Assembly: GCA_022592445.1 (NCBI GenBank)
Contig: JABYQR010000039.1
Location: 62,001-126,000, forward strand
DNA from: Cytidiella melzeri
Taxonomy: Eukaryota > Basidiomycota > Agaricomycetes > Polyporales > Irpicaceae
Reading direction: 5' to 3'
DNA: 64,000 nt
Part shown: in pieces, positions 1-12,445 of the stretch
Layout of the letters: each line of letters starts with the position of its first letter
Numbering within the stretch: the stretch's first letter is position 1
Position numbers and translations under genes: made by a program
The notes under the pieces: model-generated
The model's database searches: none
The model's input: only the letters and a program-made list of their open reading frames with translations
What the model was told of the DNA's origin: nothing

Positions 1-462
1 CCCATATAGTTTGGGGCTTCAAGCACTTTGAGAAGGTGGTCATACGCGATGTATACGCGGCGTAGGTTCTATACTATACAGCGCACACCACCAATTTGCC
101 GACGGAGTGCAGCGGCAGCATAATCCTGTACAGCAGTGTTAAGTTATGAGTAAGTTTGTGCACTTTATCGGTTGTACGTCGGGTTCATTCGCTGAACATA
201 ACGATTGAAGCATTAGGTTTCGGAATACAGCTCGGTAGTAACATCGCCTCGTGCTCTAACTTCTTCGCGCATCCATTACTCTCGTGCATCTGAGTCAAAT
301 CAACTATCCCTCGGTTCTGAATGTGAGCAACTGTCTTGCTCCACCGGCCTACATCCGAGGTTGTAGCTGAGTGGATATATACGACGTCTGTGGCAATATC
401 TTATAAGACGACAGGTCCTGAAGATAGTTCAAGTCAACCCATCTCGTGGAATATTTCCTGAC
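1..462. other. 5' edge, no gene seen
   Basis: No open frame with recognisable protein content on either strand. The last part is presumably the promoter and 5' leader of the GH12 gene that starts at 463. Confidence 0.5.
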
Positions 463-1639
463 ATGATTTTTTCATTCATCACTCTCGCCCTAGCCTCATT
501 GGCGACTACCGTTTGCCATGGGCAGACCATCGCGGGTCAATTTGACTGTATGCCTGCTGGAGCTTTCACCCTTTGCCAGAACCTCTGGGGAGAATGTACG
601 TCTGTAGTCCCAAATTGTGCGGTATGTAACTCGCTCATATAATGCGTGCTTTTACAGCTGCTGGCGTTGGAGGCCAAAATTCAACTCTGCTTAGCATCAA
701 TGGTGATAGCGTGTCATGGGCAACCAATTGGACCTGGGCTAACGGCCCCAATAACGTTAAGAGCTGTGCGTTGATATATGTTGATAGCAGATAGCAATAC
801 CTATCCTAATTTTCCTAGATGCGAATGTTCTTCAGAACACCGCTATGGGTATGCAGGTGTGTTGTGTTCATACACTGCATACATAATGCTACGAAGCTGA
901 TTTTGCCCATCACAGCTGTCGGCAGTCACAACTGCCCCAACCTCCTGGCAGTGGACCTACCTTACACAGTCTCAGGGCCTTCGTGCAGATGTCTCGTAAG
1001 TCCATCTGTTGTTTGTTTACTGCTTTGGGCCATAATCTTCTGTAGGTACGATATCTGGTTTGGCAAAGCCCAGTCAGGTAGCCCTGCTACGTCAGCTTCT
1101 TCTTATGAAATGTAGGTTTTCTATTCCAAGGAAATGACACAGTCTACTCATATTTACTCCTTCGCAGCATGATATGGCTCTCTGGCCTTGGCGGGTAAGT
1201 GCATAACTCTCATCATCCAACTGCTACTAACTTCCCGCTGGAAGTATCCAACCTGTCGGCTCCCAAATCCTCAGCGGCTTGAACATTGCCGGCCACACGT
1301 GGAACTTGTGGAAGGGCCCCAACGCGAATTGGCAGGTCCTATCCTTCGTCAGCGCCAGTGGGGACATTACAGACTTCAACGCAGACCTCAACGCCTTTTT
1401 CCGTGAGTCTACGCTCGCTCCAACCTTGCCGCATTGTTAAGATAACCCGTTCCGCAGAATATCTTGTGCAGAGCCAGGGTGTGGCGTCGTCACAGGTACG
1501 CCTACTCTATTCTAAGTTTGTCTCAACCGCAGCTAAGCTTCTTTCTCAGTACATCCAAGCGATACAAACTGGCACGGAAGCCTTCGTCGGCTCGGCTGAC
1601 TTGTTGATACATAACTTCAACGTTACCGTAAACGTTTAA
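463..1639 (+). CDS. Secreted GH12 endoglucanase / xyloglucanase
   Basis: Glycoside hydrolase family 12 cleaves beta-1,4 links in cellulose or xyloglucan outside the cell. The ATG at 463 opens a hydrophobic signal peptide that ends near CHGQT. The mature protein begins with the family's AGQFDC...YTLC-type segment (here FTLCQNLWGE). Several short introns were followed: donor at 596 with exon 2 at 658, a donor after NVKS, one after GMQ, one after ADVS, and one inside the EIMIWL codon run. Joined exons give SYDIWFG, then EIMIWLSGLGG, whose Glu is the family nucleophile, and near the end GTEAFVGSADL, whose Glu is the acid/base. The stop follows NVTVNV. Length and both catalytic residues fit an intact enzyme. 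Cellulose versus xyloglucan preference cannot be told from sequence alone. Confidence 0.9.
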
Positions 1640-1921
1640 CTTGTATGTAGTACGGGTGCAGGTATGCTCCTCATGCAATATATTGACGTGGCCGTGAGTG
1701 TGAAAGTGCACGAAGGACTTGAGTCGTGCAGCAGACCGGTGATGTGATATTTTGCTCCGGATTAGGCAGGTCTGGTAGAACGAACGCTCCAGCTGACCTC
1801 AACCCCGTGGTATCGGTCTTTCCCACCATGTCGTTTGAGAGCGAATGTTTCATTTTTGCGGTCGTCTGTACAATCCTTCCTTTCGGCGGGGTTGCACTGG
1901 ACTTCATCTTCAAGTTTAATC

Positions 1922-4044
1922 ATGCAAACCACAGCTTCTCTGTTCTTGAACACTCTGGCGCGAGCTGGAGTCACTCATGCGTTCGTCAACTGGGGCAATG
2001 ATCACCCTGCGATACTGGAAGAGCTCGAAAGACAGAGGGTCGAAGACGGGCATACTACAATTCAGATCGTGACCTGTCCCAACGAGATGGTCGGTCTCAG
2101 TGCTGCTCAAGCATTCACGCAGGTCACAGGGACATCCTCGCTTGTGATCGTACACGTAGATGTAGGCACGCAGGTACAGTGCTTGGGAATTCCCACAATT
2201 CGAGCATGCATTGAAGTCACAACAATTCAAAGGCACTAGGAGGAGCTGTGCACAATGTCGACCGTGGCCGCGCTCCTGTAATAATCTTCTCCGGACTAGC
2301 CCCTTTCTCAGCACAAGGCGAACACAAAGGGTCGAAAAACGAATGGCCAATGTGGGTTCAAGGTAACACAGTGTATCCCTCGAGACAATCCTCCTAGACT
2401 CAGCTGAATTTCGACGGCCTTAGATGTACCCGATCAGACAGCAATTGTTCGCCAGTATATGCGGTTTAGCACGCAAATCATGAGCGGCAAGTCGGTAGCG
2501 AAAACAACTCTACGTGCTCTCCAGTTGTACGTCAGAATCTCCCTTAGATGCAAGAGCAACACTCACGCTTCGCTTTGCACGACAGTGCGAACAGCGGCCC
2601 AAAGGGACCTGTCTATATATCTGCTCGCAGGGAAACCTTGGAAGAGGAGATAGAGCCTTCAACCGCAGAAGAAACCATCGACCTGAGCAGATGGCCACCA
2701 ATTTCACCAGAAGGTCTATCTTCCACAGGTACAGTCTGAGCCCCAACTCTACTACCGTCATCTTTGCTGACACCTTGCAGCTGCGAAGACAATCATCGAT
2801 GCTTTGTCATCTGCAAGGTTCCCCTTGGTGATAGTGGCTCATTCGGGAAGAAACACACGTACCGTGGCGCCACTTGTTGAGCTATGCGACAAGTTCGCTG
2901 CAGCCGTGTTCATGTCCTGCGGAAGTTCCGTGTGCATTCCCTACTCACATCCCAGCTTTCTCGGCAACAACTTTGGCGGAAAGATTCCTCTCCTAGACGA
3001 AGCAGACACCATCCTCATTATTGACACAGACATCCCTTGGATCGACGCATGGGATAACGCTCCGCAGAAAGGATCACGGGTCTTTGTCATAGACCCCGAT
3101 CCCCTGAAGCAATCGTATGGCTGGTCTCACGTGGACGCAGAACTTCTCTGCAGAGCCGATTCAGAGGTTGCCTTGGGCCAACTGTTGGAGGCTGCTAAAC
3201 AGCCGGGCGTTGTGCTGGACGCGCCTGCAATTGCAGCCCGCGCAAAACAGCTGAAATTGCGCCACGACGAGTTTATCGCTGGCCTGAAGGAAGTGGAAAG
3301 ATCGCGTGCGGTTGGAGATGTGGCAGACGTCGCCCATGTTCTGGCCACACTTCGGCAAGCAGTAGTGGAGAAGACTCCGAGCCACGGAGAGCGGACCCTT
3401 TGGCTGAACGAAGCTATCAGTAGCTACCACGAGGTGTACAACCATATCAGGCCAAACGTACCAGGCAGTATGATCACATCTGGAGGTACAAGCTTGGGCT
3501 GGGCGTTGGGCGCAGCCGTCGGTGCTTACTTGGGGAACAAAAGCACGAACACAGGCCATGACCTCTTAGTTGCCGTTGTTGGCGACGGGACGTTCATGTT
3601 CTGTGTCCCCAGTAGCGCATACTGGATGGCTAGAAAATACAACACGGTACGTGTCATGCAGTGCAACGGATCTTCTATACTTAGCGGGCTGCTCGCAAGC
3701 AGCCGTATCTGACAATTGTATTGAATAATGGAGGATGGGCTGTGAGTATTGACTGCGGAGCCGGTGACACTTACTAACCGGCTCCGTCATTATAGTCACC
3801 GAAGAAATCGATGCTAGGCATCTACCCTGCTGGGATGGGAAGCAAGGCCAACGGAGAGAGGCTCTCCGTTGGATTCGGTCCCGACATGCCAGACTATGCG
3901 CAAATCGCCGCTGCCGCTGGGGGAGCCTGGGCAAGCAAGGTCAGCGAAGTAGCCAAGTTCAGAGAGGTGATTGAAGAGGCGATACACGTCGTAATCACGG
4001 AGAAAAGATGTGCAGTGGTAGATTGCGTTGTACAATCGATATGA
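1922..4044 (+). CDS. Thiamine-diphosphate-dependent enzyme, acetolactate-synthase-like
   Basis: A large TPP enzyme of the acetolactate synthase / benzoylformate decarboxylase superfamily. The N-terminal PYR domain reads MQTTASLFLNTLARAG and carries CPNEMVGLSAAQ, whose Glu normally activates the cofactor. The first intron begins near 2173 after VDVGTQ, and further introns interrupt the early part. The central domain contains LVIVAHSGRN and ILIIDTDIPW. The C-terminal PP domain has the ThDP/Mg motif GDG (after LVAVV) and, across an intron near 3740, LTIVLNNGGW, which is the usual GDG to NN spacing. The stop follows CVVQSI. No mitochondrial targeting leader is evident at the chosen ATG, so this is probably not the main branched-chain acetolactate synthase. 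Similar fungal proteins are annotated only as ILVB-like or benzaldehyde-lyase-like. The substrate is unknown. Confidence 0.85.
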
Positions 4045-4369
4045 CGATAAATCGGTAGGATTTCGGACACGCGACCTGATTCTATCAAACACGAGTAGGG
4101 CTTGAGCGGACTACCACTTGTATTCGAGAAGATTACTCACATGTACAAATAACATAGGAGCCGGTAAATCAACACAGAATCCGAAACGCATGAACTCATC
4201 CCTAAGTTAGAGGTATATTGCGGAGAGTCCTCGTGCAGGTTGGAGAAGCGTTCAAACAGTGGAAGGCTATCGATACAGTAAAACAGAGGAGAATTACGGT
4301 AGAATCATCTAGGGTCCAAATGTAGTCAATGCAATCGATGAGCATGTATGGCAGAGTACTCACTGTAGA
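4045..4369. other. Convergent intergenic spacer
   Basis: This lies between the stops of the TPP enzyme and the F-box gene, which converge here. I see no gene in it; it should hold both 3' ends. Confidence 0.5.
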
Positions 4370-5578
4370 TTATATTTCTCGCCAGAAGTTTTCCGCCACG
4401 GCTTCGCTATCCAGCGTACAAATGCTGTCCACAACTTTCATGACAACACGGTCAAAGTCGTGAACGTAGACAACTCGATCTATGCGCGGGCAATATATCC
4501 GCAGCTCATACGTCAGAGCACGTAAAGCGGCAGATGTCATTGGCGGTGGATCCCATTCCGTGACTTCCAGCTCAACGCATCTCAAGCGTGGAAGACGCAT
4601 GAGGCGAGAGTAGAAGTCCACGCGCTGGTGGTACGGGAATTATGAGTTCACTCCTCCTGTCTACATGTGAATTGCACGTCGAAGATGACTTACCTCCTTG
4701 GCGTCAACGGGGAAGACCAGTGTGCCTAGGTATCGCAGCTCGCATCTGCCGGAGAACGTCCTGTCGATCGACGTTATCAATTCCAGCGTAAAATTCGACC
4801 GGTATGATTCATCGGCAAGGTCTAAAGCTCGTAAAGGCTTCTGGGAGTGCCTCAAATTGGCCAGCAACTCGCGAAGCTCGGCTCGCTTTTCCTCCGCTTT
4901 TGTCTTTGAAAAGCATGTTTTCAAACGGAGAACGGGGCGACCAGGAACCAGAGCTACCGCAGCCTCGCAAAAGGTGCACTCTAAGACCGACAGTGCGGGT
5001 AACGATGGCCGCGTATTGTCCATTGCGACATGGGAGGTATCTGAACTCCCCAAGTTTCGGTAATCTGCAACGTACAGATCCCTGAGAACAATCTGAGAGT
5101 CAAGGAATGTCTCCAGATGACTATCCCACTCGAAGTCGGAATGAAAGGTGTGCAGCTGGAACGTACAGCCATCTAAAATCCACGAAAGTGAGGTGTCTTC
5201 CACGCGCTCCAAGTATACGCTGAAGAAACGCATCTTAACCGTCTGCCGAAGAGCTGCTGCAACTTTGCTCCAAAACTCGTCAGAATAGCTAGACTCGCTG
5301 CACGTCTCGCTACCACCACTAGCTTCGTCGTCCTGGTGTTCATTCCCGCTGTCGACAAAGATGGAGAGAGCCTCCACCAAAAACGCAAGGCGAGGTGTAT
5401 AGCTGAGGACGTCGCAGATCGAGACCGTGCGCGTTTTGCCTCGTAGTTGGAGAGTATTGTACAAGGCTCTCTCCGCTTCCTTTTGAAAGCGCTTCGAGAC
5501 CACGCAGAGGGAGAGAAGATCTGAGCGAGTGCCAACGTGCTTGACGATAAGGTGGTAAACCTCCTGCGAGAATTCCAT
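4370..5578 (-). CDS. F-box-like protein
   Basis: Predicted substrate-recognition subunit of an SCF ubiquitin ligase, or an F-box-derived protein. The start MEFSQEVYHLIVKHVG at 5578 leads straight into an F-box-like segment (LLSLCVVSKRFQKEAERALY), about 45 residues at the extreme N terminus. This is typical of the large F-box families of mushrooms. The rest is an LRR-like alternation of hydrophobic strands and helices without an obvious enzyme motif. One intron is clear: the donor follows VDAKE (exon ends at 4694) and the acceptor precedes RVDFYSR (exon 2 starts at 4624). Both are in phase 0, giving 379 residues. An ATG further upstream at 5761 is open in frame, but that extension has no F-box-like content and I consider it leader. 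Confidence 0.75.
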
Positions 5579-7131
5579 GCGAGGTGTAGATGGCGCGCAA
5601 GCGTAAGTCCTAGAGTAGAGAACATTGTTAAAGGCCTTCTGTGGATATGGGGTTCGGGAAGAACTCCTAAAACAGACCTGTGATCCGGGAATGTGTACTG
5701 CAACAACGAGTCGTATGGAGCGGGCAAAAGCTGGAGAAACATAGTCAATTCTGCTGTGCAAATATCCAAATCAAAGATGACGTACCCGGGAACGACAAAA
5801 TCAAAAGGGTCCAACGCCGGGCTGCTCTCGTATCTTTATCGGCTGATGACAAACAGCCCTTTCCGTCTCTCTCCTCATACACAGAACTTACTGACTATTG
5901 GCGCCTTCGACTGTTTGCCAGCAGTCCCCTCGCGTCGACAAGCCAAACCGATCTGTTTCTCATTGGCAATGTGAGCGAACAGTATCAAACTAAATGTGTG
6001 ACATACCGGTGGCGTTATAGAGAAGGAGCCTGTCTTCTTTTGTAGTACCGATATGCCACTAGGCTACCACCCGGTGAGAAAGAAGTGCCATTATCAACGG
6101 TGTCAAAATCTGCCGTACCTTCCTTCCGCCTCCTGAGGGAAATTTGAGACCGATTGAGTCGTGTCTAAAGCTGCAAGTCACTGGACTGAATTCTAGACTT
6201 CACCAGAGTCGACCAACGGCAAGGATGTTTATTGCCACCTGGCTGGACATCGGATGTGCCGTCTTTATATAAAGAGATTCCGTACGTTGCATTGCAGGCC
6301 AATATCAAGCACAAATGCCCGACATTGCCAGGCAGATTTCCGAGTACACCGAGTATGGGCTGGACTTTCAGTGTTGAAGGGACACTACCCGAGGAGCCCG
6401 TGCGACGACGGACGCAGGACTCACCTACATGCGAACAAGGTCGCGCGCGTACGTTTCGCATGGATGCCATGTGAACTTCAAGGCACGAGCTTATTCCCTT
6501 CTTTGGCCAGTAAAGGTAGCGGGTTTGACTGTTACCACTGCCACGGCAACCATCCCGCGGTTAGCAACAAGTGGCCAGAACAATAATTAGGAAGAGATTC
6601 TAAACGCACCGTACAAGGTGTGTCGTCGTGTGGCTAATGTTTTCTGGCAAAGCACGCACGAATCGACAGCGAAAGGCTCCGAGCAGAGATATCACCATGA
6701 ATTACTCGAGTTGCTGGTGATTTTGACGACGAATTTGACTTGACGGTGCCCCATGGTAGCAAGGCATGTACGTAAACGGTAAGTCAAGGGTACTTGACTT
6801 ACGGAGCAAGAAGACCTAACATCGACCCCGGATTGCTCCGAGAGTGAGAGATTATAGACGAATGGAGAATCTCGTGAAGCGTCGTAGTGTAGTTGGCGAA
6901 TATCCACTGCGGGGCCGAAGGGAAGACACAATTGCGGCCGACATTGGAAGCTGATCCAGTCTCTAACGTTAGAACTCACTCACGCCTCGGTCCAGACCAG
7001 TGGTAAATCAATTGTCTCATCGATATATTTCCTGAGAACTTTCATCGGAGTCAGTAGACATGCCTGTTCTATGAGGAACGCCCACGTCACATAACATCAA
7101 GCATACCTGTGACAACTGTGGACATGAGCAA
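5579..7131. other. Long intergenic region, no gene supported
   Basis: About 1.5 kb upstream of the F-box gene and downstream of the AP-2 sigma gene. Short open frames occur on both strands, the longest about 120 codons, but none shows family motifs or a convincing exon series. A TATA-like stretch (tatataaag) lies near 6265. Confidence 0.4.
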
Positions 7132-7909
7132 CTACTCCAGTTTCTCCAACTCTTCCAGTCGCGACAGCACCACATCTTTGCTTGTCTCCTCAATTTCTCC
7201 GGCGAGAAACACTTCATCCAGGATGGCGTAAACCTAAAGGTAGAAGAGTCCAAATCAGGCGCACCGCAAGGAAGATTGGAAATTAACCCCAGATGAGGCC
7301 ACAATAGTGCCGAGTGAGCTCAAAAGCCCAAAGGTCCAAAGCCATCGACTTGAATCATTCAGCGCACCTTATAAAAGTTGAATACAAGATCCAACTCGCA
7401 GACGTTGTCGAAGAATGAGTCTACAAGAGCGTTAGAAGATAAACGGTATGGTGATGTGCAGCAGTGACGTACCCAAAACCTCCACAAACAAATGAATAGC
7501 CTCTAAATAAGCCAGCTCATTGTCATTCGCATCGACGCAAATGCAGAAAAAGAGACCAGCGTAACGTCTGTAGACGAGTTTGTGGTTACGGAACTAGGTA
7601 CCGTCATAAGCCATTGTCAATACCAATAGTTCAGATAGATACCTCGACAAAATTCGACTGATATTTCTGATCGCGGGGGGCTACAAGCCTGTGCACTTCT
7701 CCTCGCAAGCGTACCTGTCCTATCCCTTCTTAGGGTCTCTCTTCACTACCGGTGATGAGTGTCTTGCTGACCTTCTCGTCGTCGTCATAAGGAACATACC
7801 ACTTAGAGAGCCTCGTCTTTCCCTGACGATTCTGCAAACACTGGTTCAGGTTCCCTGCACGCACAAAGGCAGAAGACATTTTCACCTGGACTAGGATGAA
7901 TCTTATCAT
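7132..7909 (-). CDS. aps2: AP-2 clathrin adaptor complex subunit sigma
   Basis: The small (sigma) chain of the AP-2 adaptor, which links plasma-membrane cargo to clathrin during endocytosis. Exon 1 (start 7909) encodes MIRFILVQ. After a short intron comes [20 protein letters not shown], then [19 protein letters not shown], then [21 protein letters not shown] and [20 protein letters not shown]. These are followed by [19 protein letters not shown], and the last exon encodes [20 protein letters not shown] and ends in LEELEKLE. The protein is nearly colinear with sigma2 from yeast to human (about 143 residues) and is cut by about five introns of 50-70 bases. Nothing is missing. The [13 protein letters not shown] block separates sigma2 from the AP-1 and AP-3 sigma chains. 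Confidence 0.95.
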
Positions 7910-8269
7910 GCTGTTGGCCTCGACCGACTCGTCGTTAACGAGCAAAGCGAGAGTTGCACAAGTCGCCCTTTCGAGAAATTGAGTTACATGATTGCTTTCA
8001 AACTCACGGTATCTCGTTAAGTAATATCTAAACTCCGATAAATCTGGAATACACTAGACTGGCTTATAATTATCAACACTCACAACCGTTTCGCAAAGGA
8101 CTTGGATCTGAGAGCTCGAAGAGTTTCAGGCGTATTCAACGGGCACAGGCAACAATAACGATGTCGGCCAATTGCAATGCAAAGTTCTCGTTACACGCAC
8201 TGCTGAAGGACGACTGTACACTTGATGATGATGCTCGACTGTAGTCACATCGGTCTCTTCCTGACCGCC
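7910..8269. other. Divergent promoter region between aps2 and TRP4
   Basis: The AP-2 sigma gene and the anthranilate phosphoribosyltransferase gene are transcribed away from each other from this 360-base interval, which must hold both promoters. No other gene is seen. Confidence 0.5.
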
Positions 8270-9426
8270 ATGTCCCACGCACTCACTCCTGAGACCTTCA
8301 AGCCATTGCTCAGCAAGCTCGTGAAAACCCCAGAGTATTTCACTCCTGATGATCTCCGAAGTGCCCTCGACCACCTCTTCACTCCTGACGCGGTGCAGCC
8401 AGTTCAAATCGGTGCTTTCCTCACGGCCCTGCATGTCTATCGCGTTGAACGAAGGCCGGACTCGCTGGCGGCGGCAGCGGATGTGCTGAGGCAACGAGCA
8501 TTGAAGGCAGCTGTACAGGATGCGGAAGAAGATTTTGTAGTGGACATCGTAGGCACAGGCGGTGATGGGCATGACACTTTCAATGTGAGCACTACCGCTG
8601 CAGTGGTCGCAGCTGGTGCTGGCGCGCGAGTGATTAAGGTGGGTAACGACATTGTTTCTGCTGAGTATGGGATCTGACAAAATAACGCATGACCACTTAG
8701 CACGGTAGCAGAGCGTCTACATCGTCTTCAGGTTCAGCAGACCTGCTGCAGTCTTTAGGCTGTGTTTTCGCTGCGCCGTCTCCAGATGTTGCAATGCCCA
8801 TTGCGCGGATACCCTTCACCTTCATTCTCGCACCGCACTACCACCCAGCATTGGCAATGATTGCTCCGTATCGCAAAGCCCTCCCCTTCCGCACCATGTT
8901 CAACGTCCTAGGACCTTTGATTAACCCTGCGTTCCCGCAAGGCATGGTGGTCGGCGTAGCGATTCCTGAGCTTGGCAAGACATACGCCGAAAGCATACGA
9001 CAGGGCGGCGTAAAGCGCGCCCTGGTTGTCTGCGGCGAGGAGCGTTTGGATGAGATCAGTTGCGCCGGACGAACGCACGTCTGGGAGCTGAAAGACGGGA
9101 ATATCAACGAGGGATCGATCAGCCCGGCAGATTTCGGACTGTCTCCTCATCCGCTTTCTCAAGTCGCAGGTGGCCCACCAGAGGAGAACGCAGAAACCTT
9201 CCGGAAGCTGTTGACTTCAGGCGAACAGATGCCGGAGAGGTTGAAGCCAGTGCTGGACTTCGTTCTGATGAATGCTTCAGCATTGCTTGTCGTCGCTGGC
9301 AGAGCCCAGGACTACAAGCACGGCGTACAATTGGCGCTAGAGAGCGTCACGTCTGGCAAGGCGTGGGATGCTTTGCAAACTTTCAAGAGCGAGGGGCAGA
9401 GAGCATCTGCGGCACCCAAGCAATAG
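8270..9426 (+). CDS. TRP4: Anthranilate phosphoribosyltransferase
   Basis: Transfers phosphoribose from PRPP to anthranilate, the second step of the tryptophan branch. I chose the ATG at 8270 (MSHALTPETFKPLL) because the family begins there. An in-frame ATG cluster at 8222 would add 16 residues with no family similarity. Exon 1 carries the PRPP/Mg loop GTGGDGHDTFNVST. A single phase-0 intron runs from 8639 to 8700. Exon 2 opens with HGSRASTSSSGSADLLQ, the anthranilate-contacting loop, and continues with RTMFNVLGPLINP and EERLDEIS. Predicted length is 364 residues, near the fungal norm. It is a stand-alone enzyme. Confidence 0.95.
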
Positions 9427-10545
9427 GGCCGTCGGGACTGCGAATGTATTATAACTTAGCTTCGACGGACATGGAGCATGTCCTACAGGTGTATATCGGA
9501 CCTTGCTCACCTACGCTCATTCGTCGGGGAACCAAAAATAATGTATTCTTAGTGTCTGGCACTGATCTCCTATGAATAGTACCAGTGAGCTCGTTTTATC
9601 TTGTCAGCGCTGACGGCTGTCGGTTCACCGTGCTTTCAGGTCTACGTCCACTGGCGAAGAAGTTTGCGTCAAAGGCTTGTATGGCAGACTCCGTGCTAGT
9701 GCAGGCAGCCGGAAGTTCCATTGTTTGCTTTTGTCACTTGTTCACTCACACAATTCACCACAATTGGTTTCAATTGCTACATCCTACCTGGCTGCATTCG
9801 TGACAATCAAGTCGAGAAGAAAAGTCGGTCCCGTTATTGGCGGAATGAGCTCGCTACTTACGGTAGGTTTGAATCAGTATTGACGCTGAAAGTCATGAAC
9901 GAGCGTCTTTGTTCTCGACGACTCAGCATTGAAGGTGGTTGCCAGCAGCGCATAGTAAGCACCGTATAATACCACTGTTCTCTTTTGCATTCCCATAATT
10001 AATTTCTGTCATAGATAAAGCTATGGATGAATCTACGCAACCACCAGGCACCCATGGAGTTTGCGGAAATGACTACCTGCAGCTCTGAGCAGCAGGCGTA
10101 TACGAAGTCCTCGTTGCCGGCACTTGACGAGTTCCGACGAAGTCACGTCTTCAGATTCTTCTACGTAACCTGCAAGATGTCCGACAGACACAATGGAAGG
10201 ACCTTATCTGGGCACGCACCTCGCCACGTCCTACAAGGGTCCTGCCGCGCGTTCAAAGCGTGGCAAAGGCACACGTTGTCCGGACATGTCGTTTGTGTGA
10301 GAGATGCTCAAATCTACGCCGCCACCTCATGCGAGGATTGCCCGCCCCTCGAACTTTGCCGTTTTGCTCACCCTGTTTCTCGTCGTGATGTTAGTACGCG
10401 CATCTCCCTCATTGCTTAGACCACACTAATAGGACTTACTTAGGCCCGGCAGTATCCAAGAGAGAGAGCTTATCGCTTTTGTCCGGGGTGCGATAATCTC
10501 TACGAGCTCTGTGCTTCTGGGCGGCGCTGATCTTTGTTACAACAG
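9427..10545. other. Intergenic region, possible unrecognised exons
   Basis: No known gene is seen. An open frame at 10027-10419 (+) ends in a Cys-containing stretch, and the DNA just after it (about 10440-10530) can be read as another Cys-containing segment (FCPGC..LYELC), but no good splice joins them. The missing first exon(s) of the C2/NLR-like gene should also lie in the last 200 bases. Confidence 0.3.
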
Positions 10546-12445
10546 GGCTTGAACTAATTGGTATCCGGGAACGCTTCATCCAGCGACCTGTGCATACATT
10601 CGTCACGATATCCGTCGATGGCGAGCAACAAGTCGAAACGCCGCATAGTACAGATACACTGGCTCCCACGTGGACCTTTTCACCACCGTTGAAGATGTAC
10701 GCTCGACGATCTGAAAAGTGGGAAGGCGACTGACCCTATGACCTTACTAGGATGGTTCGGGCGTCTTCAACTATCAAGTTTACGGTCTACAGAGAGCACG
10801 TCGTTCTCGCTAAAGTTGGGAATAACAATCACTGCTGCGGAGAGGTGGAAATGGAGCTGCAGGCTGTGCTCACAAGTCGTATGTACATGCTTACGTCATT
10901 ATGCTGCTCCGATCCTCAAGCTGTATCATTGAAAGCTACCGCATCTCACAAACTACAAAGTCATTGGTACTCCAGAGAGGACAATCTCGAACTCTCTGTC
11001 CAGCTCCAACTTGAGCCAACATTCTGTCAGGATTCCCTTCTCGATCACGCCCAGGAAAAGTTGCAGAGGAACGTCAGCCGCAGCACCTCTACCAAATCGA
11101 GTAGAGCTATGAGCCTCATTGGGTTCGCGGTGGAGAATATAGACCAGGTGGTGACTATTGTCGACGGGTTGGCCGAGGTGTGTGTGTCTAGTATATGCCC
11201 ATTTCATTCTGCTCAGATATCTCGCAGATACACCCGATGTGCAAGGTGGCATGGATGGTGCTCGGGTCTGTCTACAAAGTACGTCGTTGAATTGGTCTAC
11301 TACTTTTAGCTGGATATATACTTGATTCAGGCATTCAAGAACGAGCGCGAGCTGGATGATCAAGCCAGAAGTCTTGCACAGGAGCTCCAAGAGACGTTGG
11401 CATATGCGAAAGAGTGCAAGGATCTAAAGGCAATACCCGGAGCAACGGACGTTCTACTAGAGATCGCCAAGCTAGTTGTTCAGAGTGCCGCTGCCTTTGA
11501 TGCTCACATCAAGCACTCGATTGCAAGTGAGCAGTCCCCATGTTTTCTTGGCTTCTGACTGGGGAATTGAGTCATTTTCCAGCGCGAGCCATGATTTCGG
11601 CTGCTTCAAAGGCGAACCAAAAGCGCATCGCGACCTGCGACGACAAACTCAAAGTGCTACGGAAGAAGCTACATGAGACTCTGACAATCCGCATATACCA
11701 AGGACAAACCATGCTCCTTGCGAACCGTGAGCTCTTTCATACCGATTTTCGAGCTCCAGAGCTGATGGCAGCTGCAGACGGCCTATCCAATAACGGTTCA
11801 AGCCAATTTCTGCCACTTCAATCACAGATGAAGACACCAGAGCGGTCTACGCTGTATTTACCGCTAGACAACAGACATCGTCCCGGATACTCTCCCATCT
11901 ACGTCTCTCCTCCAGTTGATGAGCCCTATCAAGCTGTGCTCCAGTCGCCCCCACCAGCGCACGTCTTCTTTTCTTCGCAAGACGATTTGCGTCGTTTTAC
12001 TTCCTCCCCAGAGCCCCTAGACCCCAGTATGCTCATGCCTTCTTCCCCGCCTCCAACATTTGGTGGAAACACTTTGCCAAAGCTCAGTAGCTTACCGGCA
12101 CCAACGTGGTCCCCGTGGCCCATATCGTCTCGGACACCTTCCCTCGTGACTGACAGCGGACGAACTCTCTCCAGCAGATCGTCGTGCTCCAGCTTGTCAG
12201 AGTCTTACACCTGCTCGCCACCCGACCCAGCTGTTTACAGTCCTGGCGGCGCGGACGATGAGACGGGCGGAGATGGTAGTTCTTCGAACCCGGCAATTTG
12301 GCACTCGAAGGATCATGTACTTCTCGAGCCTCCTGCTCCGCGGAACTTGCAATTTCACGAGCTTGTGAAACCTCATGCAAGTCATGTAGAACCTCGCATC
12401 GCGATGCCCATACCAACGAGCTGGTCTCACCGTAGCTCGGATTGA
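10546..12445 (+). CDS. C2-like plus NLR N-terminal-domain protein without NACHT
   Basis: Resembles the N-terminal half of Agaricomycete NACHT-NLR-like proteins. The first clear exon starts after an acceptor at 10545 and encodes a C2-like strand set: LELIGIRERFIQRP, then FVTISVDGEQQVETP and LAPTWTFSPPLKM. It continues after an intron with STIKFTVYREHVVLAKVG. Next comes the helical domain that usually precedes NACHT: VENIDQVVTIVDGLAE, then HPMCKVAWMVLGSVYK and AFKNERELDDQARSLAQELQ, and later IPGATDVLLEIAKLVVQ and IKHSIA. A further helical exon (AMISAASKANQKR) leads to a Pro/Ser-rich, probably disordered tail of about 250 residues and a stop at 12445. No P-loop follows. The true start codon, probably one small exon upstream, was not identified. 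It may be an adaptor or cell-death executor, or a truncated NLR; the open tail argues against a recent break. Confidence 0.65.

Noticed and set aside
10027..10419. 130-codon open frame with a Cys-containing end
   Set aside because: No family motif, and the following Cys-containing segment cannot be joined in phase with a good splice site.
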